A stretch of DNA of 64,000 nucleotides, taken from Neckera pumila. Its lineage: Eukaryota; Streptophyta; Bryopsida; Hypnales; Neckeraceae. The stretch lies in NCBI GenBank assembly GCA_963969595.1, contig OZ018410.1:20880913-20944912 (forward strand), in the 5' to 3' direction. The notes under the pieces were generated by a model that saw only the letters and a program-made list of their open reading frames with translations, searched no databases and was not told the origin of the DNA. The position numbers were made by a program, and so were the translations under genes. Below, one piece after another: positions 26,884 through 39,259 of the stretch; position 1 is the first letter of the stretch, and every line of letters starts with the position of its first letter.

Positions 26884-29266
26884 ATTAGCTTGGTTTGTAA
26901 ATGTACTATTCAAATTTCCTCACAATAGCTATTGTTGATACAAAGCCTCCTCCTTTTTTTTTTTATCAAAAGATAACAAAGAGGGAACAAAACAATAAGT
27001 TAGGCTTCTATTACAAAAACATTAGACTGCAAATGAAAAGTAAGGTTTTACTTGGAGGAATGCATATTCCCTAGAGCATAATATTTCATTCTTGCACCAA
27101 ATGTCTATAAGAAAAGTTTTAATAATCTACACTATATAAATGCTTGTGAACTGATTCAAGATTTTATAAACATTTAGATGGATGAAATAATCAAATTTAT
27201 GCGTATATGTACTAGATAGATTCAAAATTGCCGTGAGCCCAATTGCATCCCCTGATTCTAATTGAAACATGTTCCATCCTAATGTAGTAGAAATTGTAAA
27301 GGGTTTGCATTATGACAACTAAGTTAGTGTGGAGTTTAAGTTGAAAAAGTTGGATTTGGATTAAATAGTCACCACTTTTTGAATTCAACAAATACCACCA
27401 TTTGCTTTTTATCCATAGCAAAAGGTTCAATCATTAATCTACAAACTTGAGGGACGCTTTTTAATTACTATTGCAATTGTATAAGGAATCAATAGACCCA
27501 CATTAGAATCCAAATGGACAACAATAGTCCCCCCAAAGGACAACAATGGAAAACCATATATTTTTGCTTTGACCACCTATAATGTGCTTTTGGTTTTCTC
27601 AAAAATGAACTCACTAAAATGCACTTAAAAACATCTTTTTTTTTCCATTCCACTACAATTTTTTTGTTAATTCAATAAAGTGTCAATATTTGCAACAACA
27701 AGAGATGACAATGCATCATCTTATAGTCCTACAATATAAGGTGTGTAGTCTGTGTACTATCAAAATCACACCCTATCTAAAACCGTTATCATCACTATGT
27801 GTCATCTCCAAAATCAATAAGAAATTATGTTGGAAGAAGTGATTTTAGAACCTCTACCACAAAAAACCAGCTTTGAAGCTTCCTACTTTTGCATACGGTA
27901 CCCAAATGCCACATTTTTTGGTGCATTGGAGCCTTCTTTTACTTGCCAATAAGAAAATCAATGAAAATTTGACCCATCTAATAATAATAGCAACTAGCCA
28001 TAGTAGTCCAAAGTGGTGGTTTTGGGAATACCCACCTGATTGCATTCCAGGTTCTTTCCTTGTTCTAGATTTGATCTCGTGCGGATCCTCATCAGTGTTC
28101 AAGAAGTTTTTTGAATTTTATTGGCTACTTTCTTTCAATTTTCAAATTGAAATGTTTTTTCAAGTATATAGTCTAGTTATTTTCTCAAAACTTACAGAAA
28201 TTTCATATATTTTTTCACCATTTTGTTTTCAAATTGCAACCAGTTTTTTTTCCCAACACCACTCATTGGCTAACTCCTTTGAACTAGCTGCCGGTTCTTC
28301 CCAAACGTAGGTGCTCCTCATTCAAGGGCTGAACATTCAAAGGATATGAAGTCCACCTGACTCCCAAACTCTCTTTTTTCCAGGAAAAATTCCAAATCAG
28401 ACTGAACCCTGTTCCTTGTAAGTTATGGCACGACTAAAATATACTCCATTACTAAAATGGTGACTGCAAAGTCCCAGAAACCTGAATTCTCTCACTTTGT
28501 CAAAAAGGAAAGATGGACATTTTCTGAGCAAAGGAGAGGAACGGACGGACGCCCTCCCGCAGCTATGAGTGGCGAGTTCAGTCAGTGACATAGGGCATCT
28601 TCATGACAGACTGAGGCTGGTGGGGTGGGTCCGTGAGGGGGTCCGCTGAGGGTCCGGGCCTGCAAGCACATGCGAAAAGAGGTCTCTCTTCAGAATTCTC
28701 CATGTGTGTGCTCCATGATGATGCCAGTCCTTTGAAAAATCCCTTTGAAAAATGCAATCAGTTGGGCCGCATTTTGGACAGATGACAGCGATTCAAAAAA
28801 CATTCGGAAAAAAACACGAACATGCCTGATGCCTGCACGCCTCACTCACTCCTGCGACATTCGACAGACTCATTCATGGTGGGAGCACTTAAAAGCCGTC
28901 AGTGTAAGCAATTCAGCATCGTTGGAGGCACTTTTCCTATAAATAATATTTTTTCCGTATTAGCAGTTGAAAATCATGATTAAATAATAAATAATAAATA
29001 ATAAATAATAAATAATAAATAAAAATTCAGATATGGCGTGTAATATCTATGAATTTTTGAAGTGGTAGCTCCCTAGACCACTAAAATTGTCACATAGGTG
29101 GACCTGAAACCGAACTCTAAAAAAATCAGTAGTGAACTAATTGCAATTAAGAAAGGGGACACTTTCATGACACTTTTCAAGAACACTTTAATGGAAGTCT
29201 GGAGACACTTCAAGGAAAATCTATAGTGCATGAATAGATACCAGGATGCTTTTAGGTGTTTCTACT
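26884..29266. other. Spacer with a GC-richer island and no confirmed gene
   Basis: AT-rich to about 28270, then markedly less AT-rich to about 28940, with stretches such as GGTGGGGTGGGTCCGTGAGG. The open frames here (145 codons at 27873-28310, and 64-82 codons on the other strand) have no recognisable domain. CCTATAAATAATA at about 28937 is TATA-like but has no gene downstream. This could be a degraded gene or promoter fragment. Confidence 0.35.
28980..29022. repeat. (TAAATAA)n minisatellite
   Basis: About six tandem copies of a 7-bp TAAATAA unit. Confidence 0.9.
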
Positions 29267-29327
29267 TTAACACCTAAAGGTTAGAGACTATGTTTTCACC
29301 AAAACCGCTCCAAAACTGCCATTTCTA

Positions 29328-29764
29328 AGGTAGATCAACCTATTACCACCCTGATTTGCAATTTGACTATCTTGGGGCCAATTCCATGAGAGACACATAT
29401 TTTTTAGAGGTGTGCGCATGTTTCACAAATCAAACCCAAGTGAAACTATAATTTTTTGATCAAAATTGTAATTTCTGTGAATTTTTGAAGTGTTCAGTCC
29501 TAAATTACAAAAGCGCCCATGACTAGGGTCATAAACGCCCTAATAACAACCCATAACCACCTTCTTATGTCCCTATAAGCATCTAGATATTCACCAATCA
29601 GCTATTGCCACATTACCCTAAATGACATAAATGCACTAATTTTGTCAGATTTCCAAATAGAATTGGCTCATTTCTGGACAGATTTGGATGGTGGAATGGG
29701 TGGAAATGGGGCCAAAACCAAGGTGACGGAAATGGGTTAGAGACGGAATTAGGCTAGTCTACCT
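29328..29764. mobile_element. Short inverted-repeat insertion in the TTAA element
   Basis: Interrupts the TTAA element between CATTTCTA and TACGTACCAAAATTT. Termini are AGGTAGATCAACCTA and, inward from the right, AGGTAGACTAGCCTA, bounded by TA on each side. The 437-bp interior is somewhat more GC-rich and non-coding. The TA target is tentative. Confidence 0.5.
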
Positions 29765-30299
29765 TAATACGTACCAAAATTTAGAAGAAAATCATTTTTG
29801 GACAAATGTAAATGTAGAATCTTGTAGCACACTAGTTTGAGAAGTTGTGGTAAAAATTTCAAAAATTTCTTGCAAGATAATAACGTTTGAATTCACAAAA
29901 ATCTGGGTAGGTACACTTCATAAGGACACATTTGCATGAATTTTTTTCCAAAATGGTGGTTACTCTTTGGATTCATTCTTCACAGCAAGTTGGCTACATG
30001 CTTCAAAAATTTCAAATCATTTGGAAATGCAAGGTAAAAAAATAGTGAATAGAAAGAAGTAGAGATTGATTCAAAACACAAAATTATAAAGAATTTAGAT
30101 ATGGATTTGAAAAATGCCAATTCCAAGGGTTGTAATGTTGTAATAAACAATCTACACCTAGTGTTTTTATTTTTTTTCAAAAGTATTGAAAATTGAATTA
30201 AGTAAAGGATTTCAAAGTTTATTTTAGAGTAGAGATTCCATAACTACCCTCAAACTAAGAATCCTTATAACTTTTTTTTCATTAATCAAGATGGAATGA

Positions 30300-30307
30300 T
30301 TCAAAGC
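30300..30307. repeat. 8-bp target duplication outside copy A (TTCAAAGC)
   Basis: Its partner is the inverse complement GCTTTGAA at 41672-41679, next to the inner end of copy B rather than at the inner end of copy A. Confidence 0.85.
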
Positions 30308-30599
30308 CCCGGGGAGATCACTCCTCATAATTTTAGGTATACACTTGAGTTAAGGGGGTATTTGATGTGGGGCTATTTACCTTCATTATTGTATTTAAGG
30401 TGATCCTATTTTTACATAAAAAGCTACCAGAGGCATATTTTTAGTACCCTATGATTTTTTATAAATTCTTTCATGCCAATTTTATAATTGGGCTATTTTA
30501 CATATAAAATATATGTATCCAATTTTTTCATACACATATACAATAAACACCATAAACAAATATTTTTCATTTGTATTTAATTTTGTTGATATATGCAAT

Positions 30600-30758
30600 G
30601 CCATGGTACAAGTGTAAATTTCAGATAACAAATAAGAATGTGCAATGCAACCTTAGTTTTGTAAATTTTATGCCATGTATTCCAAACAACCTTTTATAGG
30701 GAGGGACAAGCAACATGAGCCAAACATCAAACATTCATGACATGAGAACTATGAAAAG
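30600..30758. other. 158-bp segment present in copy A only
   Basis: The mirror position in copy B (51617/51618) joins directly across it, with GC as the only shared microhomology. This could be a deletion in B or an insertion in A. It has no terminal repeats or target duplication, so a deletion in B is more likely. Confidence 0.8.
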
Positions 30759-31267
30759 CATCAAGTAATTCAACATGAAAAGTTGTATTCACATAAGAAC
30801 ATGACAAGCTAGGAGAACATATATTCAATCTGAATATATGCATTTGCAATGGTTTAGGATCCAATTTATTCATATACATGATAACTTGCATTAAAATCAT
30901 AGCCTAACATAATTATATATCCAAAACTAGTCAGCTATTCTAGATAAAACATTCTATAATAATTTCCTTCAAACCTTAACTCCAATAAGCATTAAAAAAA
31001 CAATTCATAATCTAATAAACAGAAAGAATAGTATAAACAACTTTTCCAATTTTTAACATACTTTATACTTGTATTTCTTTCATCCAATTTCAAGAACCTT
31101 AGTCCATACTTTAATAATAACATTATATGTTAACCTTAAAGATACAAAATAAAAATATTTGGAAATGACAATCATAAGATCAAGCAATTAAAATCAATAT
31201 AAAATAACCAACATTCTGTTAATATGGAAGAAGACAATTAAATAATATAAGAATCCCGTAATAGAAT

Positions 31268-32221
31268 TTATTTTCTTGCAACAACAAAATTGTTAAGAGA
31301 AGTTGCATCCTCTTGATCTAATGAAAAAATTTTAGAATTTGCATTATATGTTAAAGTTACTGTTGAAATTATAGAATCAACATCTATCCATTTGTGGTCT
31401 GAATGGTCATATTTATATTTCAAATGTCTAGGGGCCTTGCTAAACCAATTAAGTAGTACCATAGCAAAGGGTGAAGAAATACCTTTCTTGTTATTGGTTT
31501 GAACAGGTCGGTTCATGAGGTCAATTGGCTGTCTAGATAGGCCCCACTTTGTCCCAACTCGTCTTCTCATTTTTTGAACCCGTCCAATCCACCAAGTTCC
31601 TTCATCTACACCTTTAAGTATACTAGAAGGGTCCCCAATTTGTGCACCTTGCCCCCTTTTCCTTTTCAAAGCAGACTTTACAGTAGAAGACTTTGTTAAG
31701 GTGCTTCTTTGTAAAAAAAACCCACCACAGTCAGAACCCAGCCCTAATAGGCATGTGTTAGTAGAAGCAGCAGCTGAAATGTAATCTTCATTGTTATTGA
31801 AATGAATTGAATTACGAACCCTTGTCAACCTATCTTTGGAAAGAAAAGGATTTCCATTTAATTGTGACACTAGGGTGGACTTAAAAATTTGGCAACCTCC
31901 AAATTCAACTACAGGTACAATCTGCTCCGGGATAACCATACTAGACACTTGCACTTCTTGGGAGTCTAACATTTCATTAAGAATATCACGAGTCTCATTT
32001 TCAAGTAATGCCAAAGAATCAAGACTATCATCCACAAGTTCATCTTCTAAAACATCTTCAAGTATAGAGTTAAGGTTAGGATCTCCACCATGTTCTTCAG
32101 AATCCACAATGGGTGGCATATGCAAGGTCTCTCTAAGGACCTCCGAGTCACCATCTTCACCAGCAATAGGTGATCTGCTTGGCACAAACGCTAAGTGTTT
32201 ACAGTAAGCTTTTTCAAACTT
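31268..32221 (-). CDS. In-frame 317-codon extension after the transposase TGA, copy A
   Basis: Mirror of 50154-51107, with an identical protein over the 305 codons compared. It lies directly downstream of the 1170-codon frame and in the same frame, separated only by TGA at 32222-32224. The first ATG of the extension is at about 32119. The N-terminal half is acidic and the C-terminal half basic and tryptophan-rich, as described for copy B. It is either the C-terminal part of the transposase (readthrough or splicing), a second protein, or a tail lost to a nonsense change before the two copies arose. It has stayed open in both copies. Confidence 0.6.
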   Translation of the reverse strand, partial: KFEKAYCKHLAFVPSRSPIAGEDGDSEVLRETLHMPPIVDSEEHGGDPNLNSILEDVLEDELVDDSLDSLALLENETRDILNEMLDSQEVQVSSMVIPEQIVPVVEFGGCQIFKSTLVSQLNGNPFLSKDRLTRVRNSIHFNNNEDYISAAASTNTCLLGLGSDCGGFFLQRSTLTKSSTVKSALKRKRGQGAQIGDPSSILKGVDEGTWWIGRVQKMRRRVGTKWGLSRQPIDLMNRPVQTNNKKGISSPFAMVLLNWFSKAPRHLKYKYDHSDHKWIDVDSIISTVTLTYNANSKIFSLDQEDATSLNNFVVARK

Positions 32222-35200
32222 TCATGGGGTCTGAAACCATTCTTTTTTTTTGGCTACATGTGAAGGAGCCATATTCAATATTCGCAAGAGTTTTTGGGCT
32301 TCTCTAAAGCCCTCTTGCAATGCTGCAATGACTTCTCCATCATCACTAATAAGACTATAATCTCCCAAATCACAAGGAGTTTCAGCACCCTCTAAAGGGT
32401 GCAGTTTGGCCCACACATTCTCCATCTTGTTGTGCACCCGTCCAAACTTTAACCCATTGTTGCCATATTCAATACCTGCCAATCGATTCAAGGTATTTGC
32501 AGACCCCACCAAGTCATGAAAATCATAAGCCCTCTCTAACCCTACCATGCCACCAATTTTAGAGAAAAATATTTCACAAGAATCACTACCTGTAAGATGG
32601 AGAGGTACAGACAAATGGGGATATTTGTCCCTAAAGTGAGTAACTAATAAAACCACAAAATGACATGAAAGTTGTACATCAATAAAACATTGTTGAGATA
32701 CAAAGTTCTCAGATGCATTAGGTTTTTGAGAATTCCCAAAAACTGAATGATCACCATGCTGCAGCCAAAGCTTCCAAAGGCGGAAAAAAAAAGAAACTTT
32801 TGCAGCAAGAACTAATCTAGATCTCAAATCAAGTGTGGGAGAAGCAAAAATATCTATATAATTTGCACATACTTCCAAATACATCTCTGTACCCAAAGTA
32901 CGCTCTAGATGAACATCAGCTGCTGTCCTCAATTTAGCTAAGCACATCCGTGTCTTTCTTTGGCAAATACGTTGGGCAGATGCCCAATTTTGCCTGTCCC
33001 TCCTATCTATATCTTCTTTCTTCAGCCCATGATCATCAAATGTGAATTTGTTATACACAAGACCTAAATGTTGAAGACAAGCAACATCACCACCTAGTTG
33101 AAGAATTCTTACAGGGGAATCCAATGGATTTACCAACTTCTTTCCGTTGTGGATGTAGTCTTGGTCATGGAGACCAAATGCATCACCCATGTTGTCTAAT
33201 CCTGCTGTCAACAACCAGCCATCCCAATTCACCTTCAATCGTGTTCCAGATGTGACCTTGTAATCCTCCAACATCAATTGGCGCCTTCTTGAATCACCAT
33301 CACTTGCATGGCCTACAATTGGTCCAACTAGTTCCTTGCACTCTTTATCCCACAATTGATCAATCAATCCCCATTGCTTTCGAACCCATGAGGAGTCAAA
33401 ACAATTACACGTATTGCAAACCACCAGAACAAGTCGTGGCAATTTGTCGTGTAGTGGATTTACTACAATCACCCTGGCAAACCCTCCCACCTTGTAAGTA
33501 CGAAAACTGTCAATAATCTTATTATATCCAACCTCTCCAACTCCTACAACTGGCTTAAATGATGACACACATACATGATCTGCCATCACCCCACAAAATC
33601 CAGCCAAGGTATCAAATTTCTGCTCCCATGTGACCCTTGATTTAACCTTTGTTTCATCTTCTGCTAGTATAACAGGTACTGGTCCTACAATCCCATGGAG
33701 GTCTTTTGCATCTTTGTATATTTCTGCCACTGAGGCAAAAATATTAGCATGCTCCCCAGAAATGAATTGCACACCCTTTTTATTTTCCCTTTTTATTGTG
33801 TTAAATGTTGGACCAGAGAAGTTCAATGAAAATAGATCACACATCCTCCTTCCCCCATATATTTTCATAGCTTGACCAAAAGACTTTGTATTACTTGAAA
33901 ACCTATATCCCTTTTTTTCCCTATTTAGATTAGATGCAACATCCCTCATAAAATCCCAAAGAGCTGGTTTCCCCCCAAATGCCCTTGATCTATGAGCAGA
34001 AATAATATCATTACAAAATTTTACAAAATTATGTTGATTAGAGGCTTCTCTTGCAGCCTCTTTTAAAGTAGGCCTTTTAACCCTCAATTGCACAATGCGT
34101 GCTTTTGCTGCCCAATGATACATTTTTTCAAGCCTTAATTTCTTTGTGATTAGCCTACTATGATTTGACAACTCATTCACTTGCAAATACCCTAATCGAC
34201 GTCCCTTATCTGTACCCCTAGTACCCCGCTTTTCTAAGGCTCTGTCCTCACGTACTACATGCATCCTAAAATCTTGCTCCAGCCAAATTTGACTACAAAA
34301 ACTACAGCAAAGATTAGAGAAAGAATTGCCAAATGTACTAAACCGAGAACATTCTTTATGCCTAAATGTACCCTTTATATTTATAGACTTGTTATCTACT
34401 TGAAACGATTGATGAAGATGGGGTTCAGGATACCAATTAACACCAGGATGGGGGTCATAAAGCAAACCATCCACAACATAAGTATTGCTAGCATAAACAC
34501 ATGTAGGTCCTCTAAAACCCCAGCACATTAATCTAAGCAAATGAGAACGATCTAATAAGGGAGATTCACCTTCTTGGCTACTATCTCCACCACTTCTGAA
34601 CCATGTATGCAAATCCTTCTGATTTGAATTGACAGCACTGCTTGATTTTCGAGCTGGCCTTCCCCTCTTGCCAGTGGTCAATGCTGGACGCATGCTCTTA
34701 GCATTGTGAGCATCTTCTAATGCTTTCTCGTGTTTTGTCCCACCAAGGTGGTTCCTGAGGTTAGCTTCAAGATTTTTTTTAGGAGGACACAACTGAAAAA
34801 AATCCCCACAGTAAGTGCACTTAACCTTAAACCAGAAGCTTTTAACCTCAGCACAATCAATGTCCCCAACCACTACAAAAGGATTAGGATCAGAGGAAAC
34901 ACTTTGATTGACACCATCTAGAGTTTTGATACCCTCATCTACTAAAACTTTGTGATCTGCAACAGTCAGTATAACTGTCTTTCCTTTTGGTGCAACTGAC
35001 TGAGGGTGATTACAAAAATCAACACCCTTCCTTCTACACCAACTACGTATGTGTCCATTTGACATTAAATGGCTTTTGCGAAAATTTGAAAACAAATTTG
35101 AAGCAGTGATTTTGGTGTGACCACCACTTCCACCCCCAATATCCTTGCAACATTCCTCACAGTAAACCTTTAAAACTCCAACCCCATCTTGATCCCAAGA

Positions 35201-35734
35201 CTTCAATGACCAACTATGGTCTTCAAGGGAAATTGCCTTAAGTTCATTCCTCAATTTCTCCTCCCCTCTGAAATAGAATTCCAGAACTTCTTTTGGAATT
35301 AAAAGTGATTTTAGCAATGATCTAGATTCTGAAGAACTGACCCTAGAGCAGGCTGCTGGATTTAATGGAATACCCTCAGCAGTAGCAACTTGGCAAGCAA
35401 CATCAACATCCACTTCTGTGGCCTCCAATGGAGCTGATTCAAAGATAAAAGACTCCTCCCCAGCACGAGGACGTTTAGAAGCATCAATAGTCTCAGACTC
35501 CACAGGAATGACATACATCTCCGGCAAGATGGTGTTTAGCTTCTCAAGCTTCACGTTAATCCTCACTTTGTCTTCCACATCCCAAAATAAAAATGGCCAG
35601 TCTACCACATCAGCATCTTCCAACCTGATCCGAAGGTTGGCATAGGACTCGCCTTCCTTTGCATTGATTGGGCCAATCTTCTTTGGAATGCTCCATTCAT
35701 GCTCCAAGGAGAATAGTTTAACCTTGAATGACAT
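32222..35734 (-). CDS. Putative DDE transposase, 1170 codons, copy A
   Basis: Same protein as in copy B except for His at residue 492 (Arg in B) and Arg at residue 584 (Gly in B). Features seen: a CX2C...HX5H pair at residues 192-228, another at 306-335 (C306, C309, H329, H335), an AT-hook-like KRGRP at 356-360, and candidate catalytic acids D693 (AEDET), D812 (SDGDSRRR) and E1054 (SDSCE). The ATG at 35734 is preceded in frame by TAG, so the start is secure unless an upstream exon is spliced on. It is transcribed away from the spacer, so the two copies are head to head. The superfamily is not assigned. Confidence 0.75.
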   Translation of the reverse strand: MSFKVKLFSLEHEWSIPKKIGPINAKEGESYANLRIRLEDADVVDWPFLFWDVEDKVRINVKLEKLNTILPEMYVIPVESETIDASKRPRAGEESFIFESAPLEATEVDVDVACQVATAEGIPLNPAACSRVSSSESRSLLKSLLIPKEVLEFYFRGEEKLRNELKAISLEDHSWSLKSWDQDGVGVLKVYCEECCKDIGGGSGGHTKITASNLFSNFRKSHLMSNGHIRSWCRRKGVDFCNHPQSVAPKGKTVILTVADHKVLVDEGIKTLDGVNQSVSSDPNPFVVVGDIDCAEVKSFWFKVKCTYCGDFFQLCPPKKNLEANLRNHLGGTKHEKALEDAHNAKSMRPALTTGKRGRPARKSSSAVNSNQKDLHTWFRSGGDSSQEGESPLLDRSHLLRLMCWGFRGPTCVYASNTYVVDGLLYDPHPGVNWYPEPHLHQSFQVDNKSINIKGTFRHKECSRFSTFGNSFSNLCCSFCSQIWLEQDFRMHVVREDRALEKRGTRGTDKGRRLGYLQVNELSNHSRLITKKLRLEKMYHWAAKARIVQLRVKRPTLKEAAREASNQHNFVKFCNDIISAHRSRAFGGKPALWDFMRDVASNLNREKKGYRFSSNTKSFGQAMKIYGGRRMCDLFSLNFSGPTFNTIKRENKKGVQFISGEHANIFASVAEIYKDAKDLHGIVGPVPVILAEDETKVKSRVTWEQKFDTLAGFCGVMADHVCVSSFKPVVGVGEVGYNKIIDSFRTYKVGGFARVIVVNPLHDKLPRLVLVVCNTCNCFDSSWVRKQWGLIDQLWDKECKELVGPIVGHASDGDSRRRQLMLEDYKVTSGTRLKVNWDGWLLTAGLDNMGDAFGLHDQDYIHNGKKLVNPLDSPVRILQLGGDVACLQHLGLVYNKFTFDDHGLKKEDIDRRDRQNWASAQRICQRKTRMCLAKLRTAADVHLERTLGTEMYLEVCANYIDIFASPTLDLRSRLVLAAKVSFFFRLWKLWLQHGDHSVFGNSQKPNASENFVSQQCFIDVQLSCHFVVLLVTHFRDKYPHLSVPLHLTGSDSCEIFFSKIGGMVGLERAYDFHDLVGSANTLNRLAGIEYGNNGLKFGRVHNKMENVWAKLHPLEGAETPCDLGDYSLISDDGEVIAALQEGFREAQKLLRILNMAPSHVAKKKEWFQTP

Positions 35735-36802
35735 AATGCACGCTGAATCCTAACCACCAACATTTACAAACACTTAGTATAGCCAAATCCATTCATATAA
35801 ATAGAAAATAACAAAATCAAAAAATAAAAGGATATCCAAAATAATTTGCTAGAAGGTGTATTAAATTCTTACAAAATTGGAGCTACAAATCAGTAGAGAT
35901 AGTTGGGTCCTAAGCTTGAAGTGCCCTTGATCTACAAGATTCTCAATCCTGCATTTTGCAAAAAAAAGTAGTATTAAGATCATGTTAGACACTCATGCAA
36001 AATGCTAATCTATCACAAATTTCATGCTCATTTATATGATTTACTTGAAAATAATATTGCCATTGCAAAGCTTGTGGAATGCGCAAACAGAGATTTTTAC
36101 AACTTTACAAAATTAATTTGGCTTTAACCACTTTACAGTGATAATTTGAGTAGATAATTTTTTAATCCTGCTGCTCAAAAGGTGATTCTGTAGCTAGATA
36201 GTGATGATAAGTAACTCATTGTGCTATTCTAGTTCACCCATAGCTCAAAGAAGCATCAACCAAAACCTCAAAGCATATTCATACTACAACTGAAGCACAA
36301 AAATATATTGAGGGAACTTACTATGTGAAAATATGTCTCAAAATTCTTTGGAAGTCAAAATTGATGACAATATTTACAGCCTGAATATTTGAGCAAGACA
36401 CCATCCAACCATTTCATTTCAATCTTGCTAAACAAATCATTGCACCAATAGAAGAAATATGCATGTTGCAATACTGCCCCAAGCTATTAAGAAATGATAT
36501 AGTAGAAATCAACAAGTTAATGGAAAAGGAATATTGGCTCTAAGCAATCCCAATCACATTCATGATCATGATTGGAAATATCAGAGAGAAAGATCAAAAA
36601 CAAAAAGGTTCAAAGACATTGAGCAAGTGATTTGTCTTCACAAAGAGAAAGTCCACAAAGAGAAAGTCCACAAAAAGATTTACATGAAAGTAGGACTTTA
36701 ATTAAACCTACACTAACACCTAACACATGAATCAAAATGGAAGATAATAACAGGAATCAAGTCTAGCTAACTTGCACAATGGAATGGGAGCACCCGGGGG
36801 GG

Positions 36803-36900
36803 CATTCACCTAACATTCACCTAACATTCACTTAACATTCACCTAACTTCACCTAACATTCACTTAACACTCACCTAACTTCACCCAACATTCACTTCAC
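36803..36900. repeat. Tandem ACATTCACCTA repeats, copy A
   Basis: About nine degenerate 10-11 bp units of AACATTCACCT or AACTTCACCT next to a C/G-run. It lies within the 5' part of the element. Mirror of 45475-45572. Confidence 0.85.
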
Positions 36901-37106
36901 CAAAAAATATGCCCCTGATCAAATCAAATGACCAACTGCATTACAATATAAGCAATCAAGCTAAAATAATTTACATTACAGTAAACCACCTCTTGCACAA
37001 TAACCATAAGCAATTCATGAAATAATCAATGCTCTCAAAATGTAGAAATAGAAGCAATCGGAATCAATCCAGCCCTATTGGATGAATTTGAAATCAGATG
37101 TCTTAC

Positions 37107-38923
37107 TCTTTGTCGTAGGGGGCACAAACTTCACGAAAGCAGTTACCGTGAAGCTTCGCCCATCCTCCTTACAATCCCACATCATAGATGCAACCCACCT
37201 GAAAAGAAAAACATGTCATTTCCAATTTCAAAGAGCAAATTGGCTTTATCATTGTGAACAATGACTTCAAGCAATATAAATAAAATAATACCAATTTCTA
37301 GCAGTTGCCTATCTCTAGGTTTTAGGTTCTATAAATCAACACACCAATTTCAATAATGAGTGAAATTTCTACCTAAGCAAACAGTCATCCCTAGCCATTT
37401 CTTTGCAATATATAAAGTATACACAAAAGACTTGTAGACTTGCATTTCCATGTTGACATGCTAACATCTTAGACTTGTGCTACAAATCGAATTGTGATCC
37501 AAATAGGATGGCCACAACCTCTACAAAAGAACTGAAAAAGAACCCAAAAAACAAATACTCTGTATTTTCTTCTCGAAGTTTTGGGGGGATAGACACCTCA
37601 GGGAGACTTGAGCCCAGCACAAAACAAATGGATGATGCAAGCTGACGTCGAAGCAAGAAGGCACCAGGAAGACCCGGACGCTGAGGTGGAAAAAGGGCGG
37701 AGTGAGGAGGCCGCCAGCATGGCAGTGGACCCAGCCACGTCAGAAGATCGCCACTTGCCACCAACCAAACCACCAGCACACTCCATTCCCTTTCAAATTC
37801 CAGAACTGGCAATTGACAAGACCCGGACGACGTCCGCTGCTCTCTCCATCCCTAGTGATTTTGCGCCAAATTCTTAATTGCAAAACTTGTAACTGAAAGT
37901 GGCAAAGGTCCCGAAGCGGAAGCTTCATAGCCAGTCTGCCGCAAGCACTTTAATTCCGACCGCATCATCCTAAAGATACTAGAATATCTTATTTCTGAAT
38001 TAGATGTATACCAATTCATAGACTTAGAAAGTACAATAGTACAAAGTACATTGCATCCCTATCAAATATTATAGAGTTGATCAAATACCTTCTTTTTCTT
38101 CTTAAGTTTAGCTTCCTTGGCCTTAAGCTCTTTCTCCTCTCTCTTCAACTCCTGGCAAAACCAAAAAGCTGACAAAATTAGATTCAACCAATAGTACAAA
38201 GTAATACAATGACACAACAGTACAAAGTAAATTGCATCCCTATCAGATATTATAGAGTTAATCAAATACCTTCTCTTTATTCTTAAGCTCAGCTTCCTTG
38301 GCTGGAAGCTCTTTCTCCACTTTCTTCAACTCCTAGCAAAATCAAGAAATTGACATAATTAGAATCAAACAAAAATTAAAAACTAGATGAGCAGTACAGA
38401 AACCTAAGAGGCAACCTAGACCCTAAAGTACCAGAAAGAGAAGCCAAGAACAAGTTCTCAGAAGGCAAGAAATCATGTATCTAACTTACTGTTTGCACTG
38501 TTGCAAGGGAGTTATGGGCATCAATTCTCCTCACCTGGTTTCAATGCTGCTGGATAGGGAGTGGCACAGACCAGACCTCCCTTAGGGGTAACTTTCCCTC
38601 TTCCTTCTGGGGCACATGCACACATTTTTCAATCGGTATGGGGTTATCAACTGGCTCTGGATTGCAGTCTACCCCTGCCCCAGGATTGCCAAGGCCAGCT
38701 ACCAAAAAAGATATCCACAGCTGCATGCCTGCATCCTTAAAAAAAAATGGCTTGTATAGCAAAAGCAAATGAAGGACTAAAAGCGAAGCAACAATGAAAG
38801 TGGGAGGCTGGTGCTGGGACACAGGACATGCTTGGAGGAGAAGTTTACTTTGTATGAGGAAGTCGATGCTCCAAACAGTCCTTCGTTGTTGCTCGTAAAC
38901 ACAACCATATACAAGGGCTGATG
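37107..38923 (-). other. Exon-like blocks upstream of the transposase, copy A
   Basis: Mirror of 43452-45268. On the minus strand, segments bounded by AG acceptors and GT donors lie at 38849-38923, 38535-38728, 38270-38332, 38089-38151 and 37107-37198. The third and fourth are duplicated 63-nt coiled-coil exons. They may form an accessory gene or spliced 5' exons of the transposase transcript. Confidence 0.4.
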
Positions 38924-39259
38924 CTGCAAGAACAAACATACAAACAACATCAAGCCCACAATCCGAGACTCACAGAAATAACCTAACACGTCCACTGAAA
39001 ACTAACTTTGTACAAAAAAATTCTCTTGGTAAAATCCCCAAACCATATACTTAGCCCATGAGCGCCCTGTAGAAAATGGCCAAAATACAGCTTCTTGAGA
39101 CACAGGCAGGGATCACAGCTTCCTCCAAATGCAATACTAACATACACAGAAGGTGACCGTAGGAATTTCGAGAGGGGCGGGTCTGGAAGTGTGCTAAGAC
39201 AGGATTGACAGTAGGGTTCACAGTGTGCTAAGTGTGCTAAGCAGGGTTGACAGTAGGGA

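Larger units (their letters stand above)
29267..30307. mobile_element. Left part of a TTAA-family element split by 10-kb copy A
   Basis: Begins TTAA-CACCTAAAGG and shows the CTCCAAAACTGCCATTTCTA block. It is cut at 30307 in the phrase GGAATGATTCAAAG, where intact relatives (around 4630) continue into CTTTTTGCGTATATAAATC-type sequence. That missing part sits inverted at 41423-41679. Rejoined, and minus the insert at 29328-29764, the element would be about 0.86 kb. Confidence 0.75.

Noticed and set aside
27873..28310. 145-codon frame as a gene
   Set aside because: Phenylalanine- and serine-rich with no recognisable domain; expected by chance in AT-rich DNA, and no splice or promoter context.
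37480..37812. 110-codon frame (and mirror at 44563-44895) as an exon
   Set aside because: Several frames on both strands are open here, no splice signals delimit it, and no domain is recognised.
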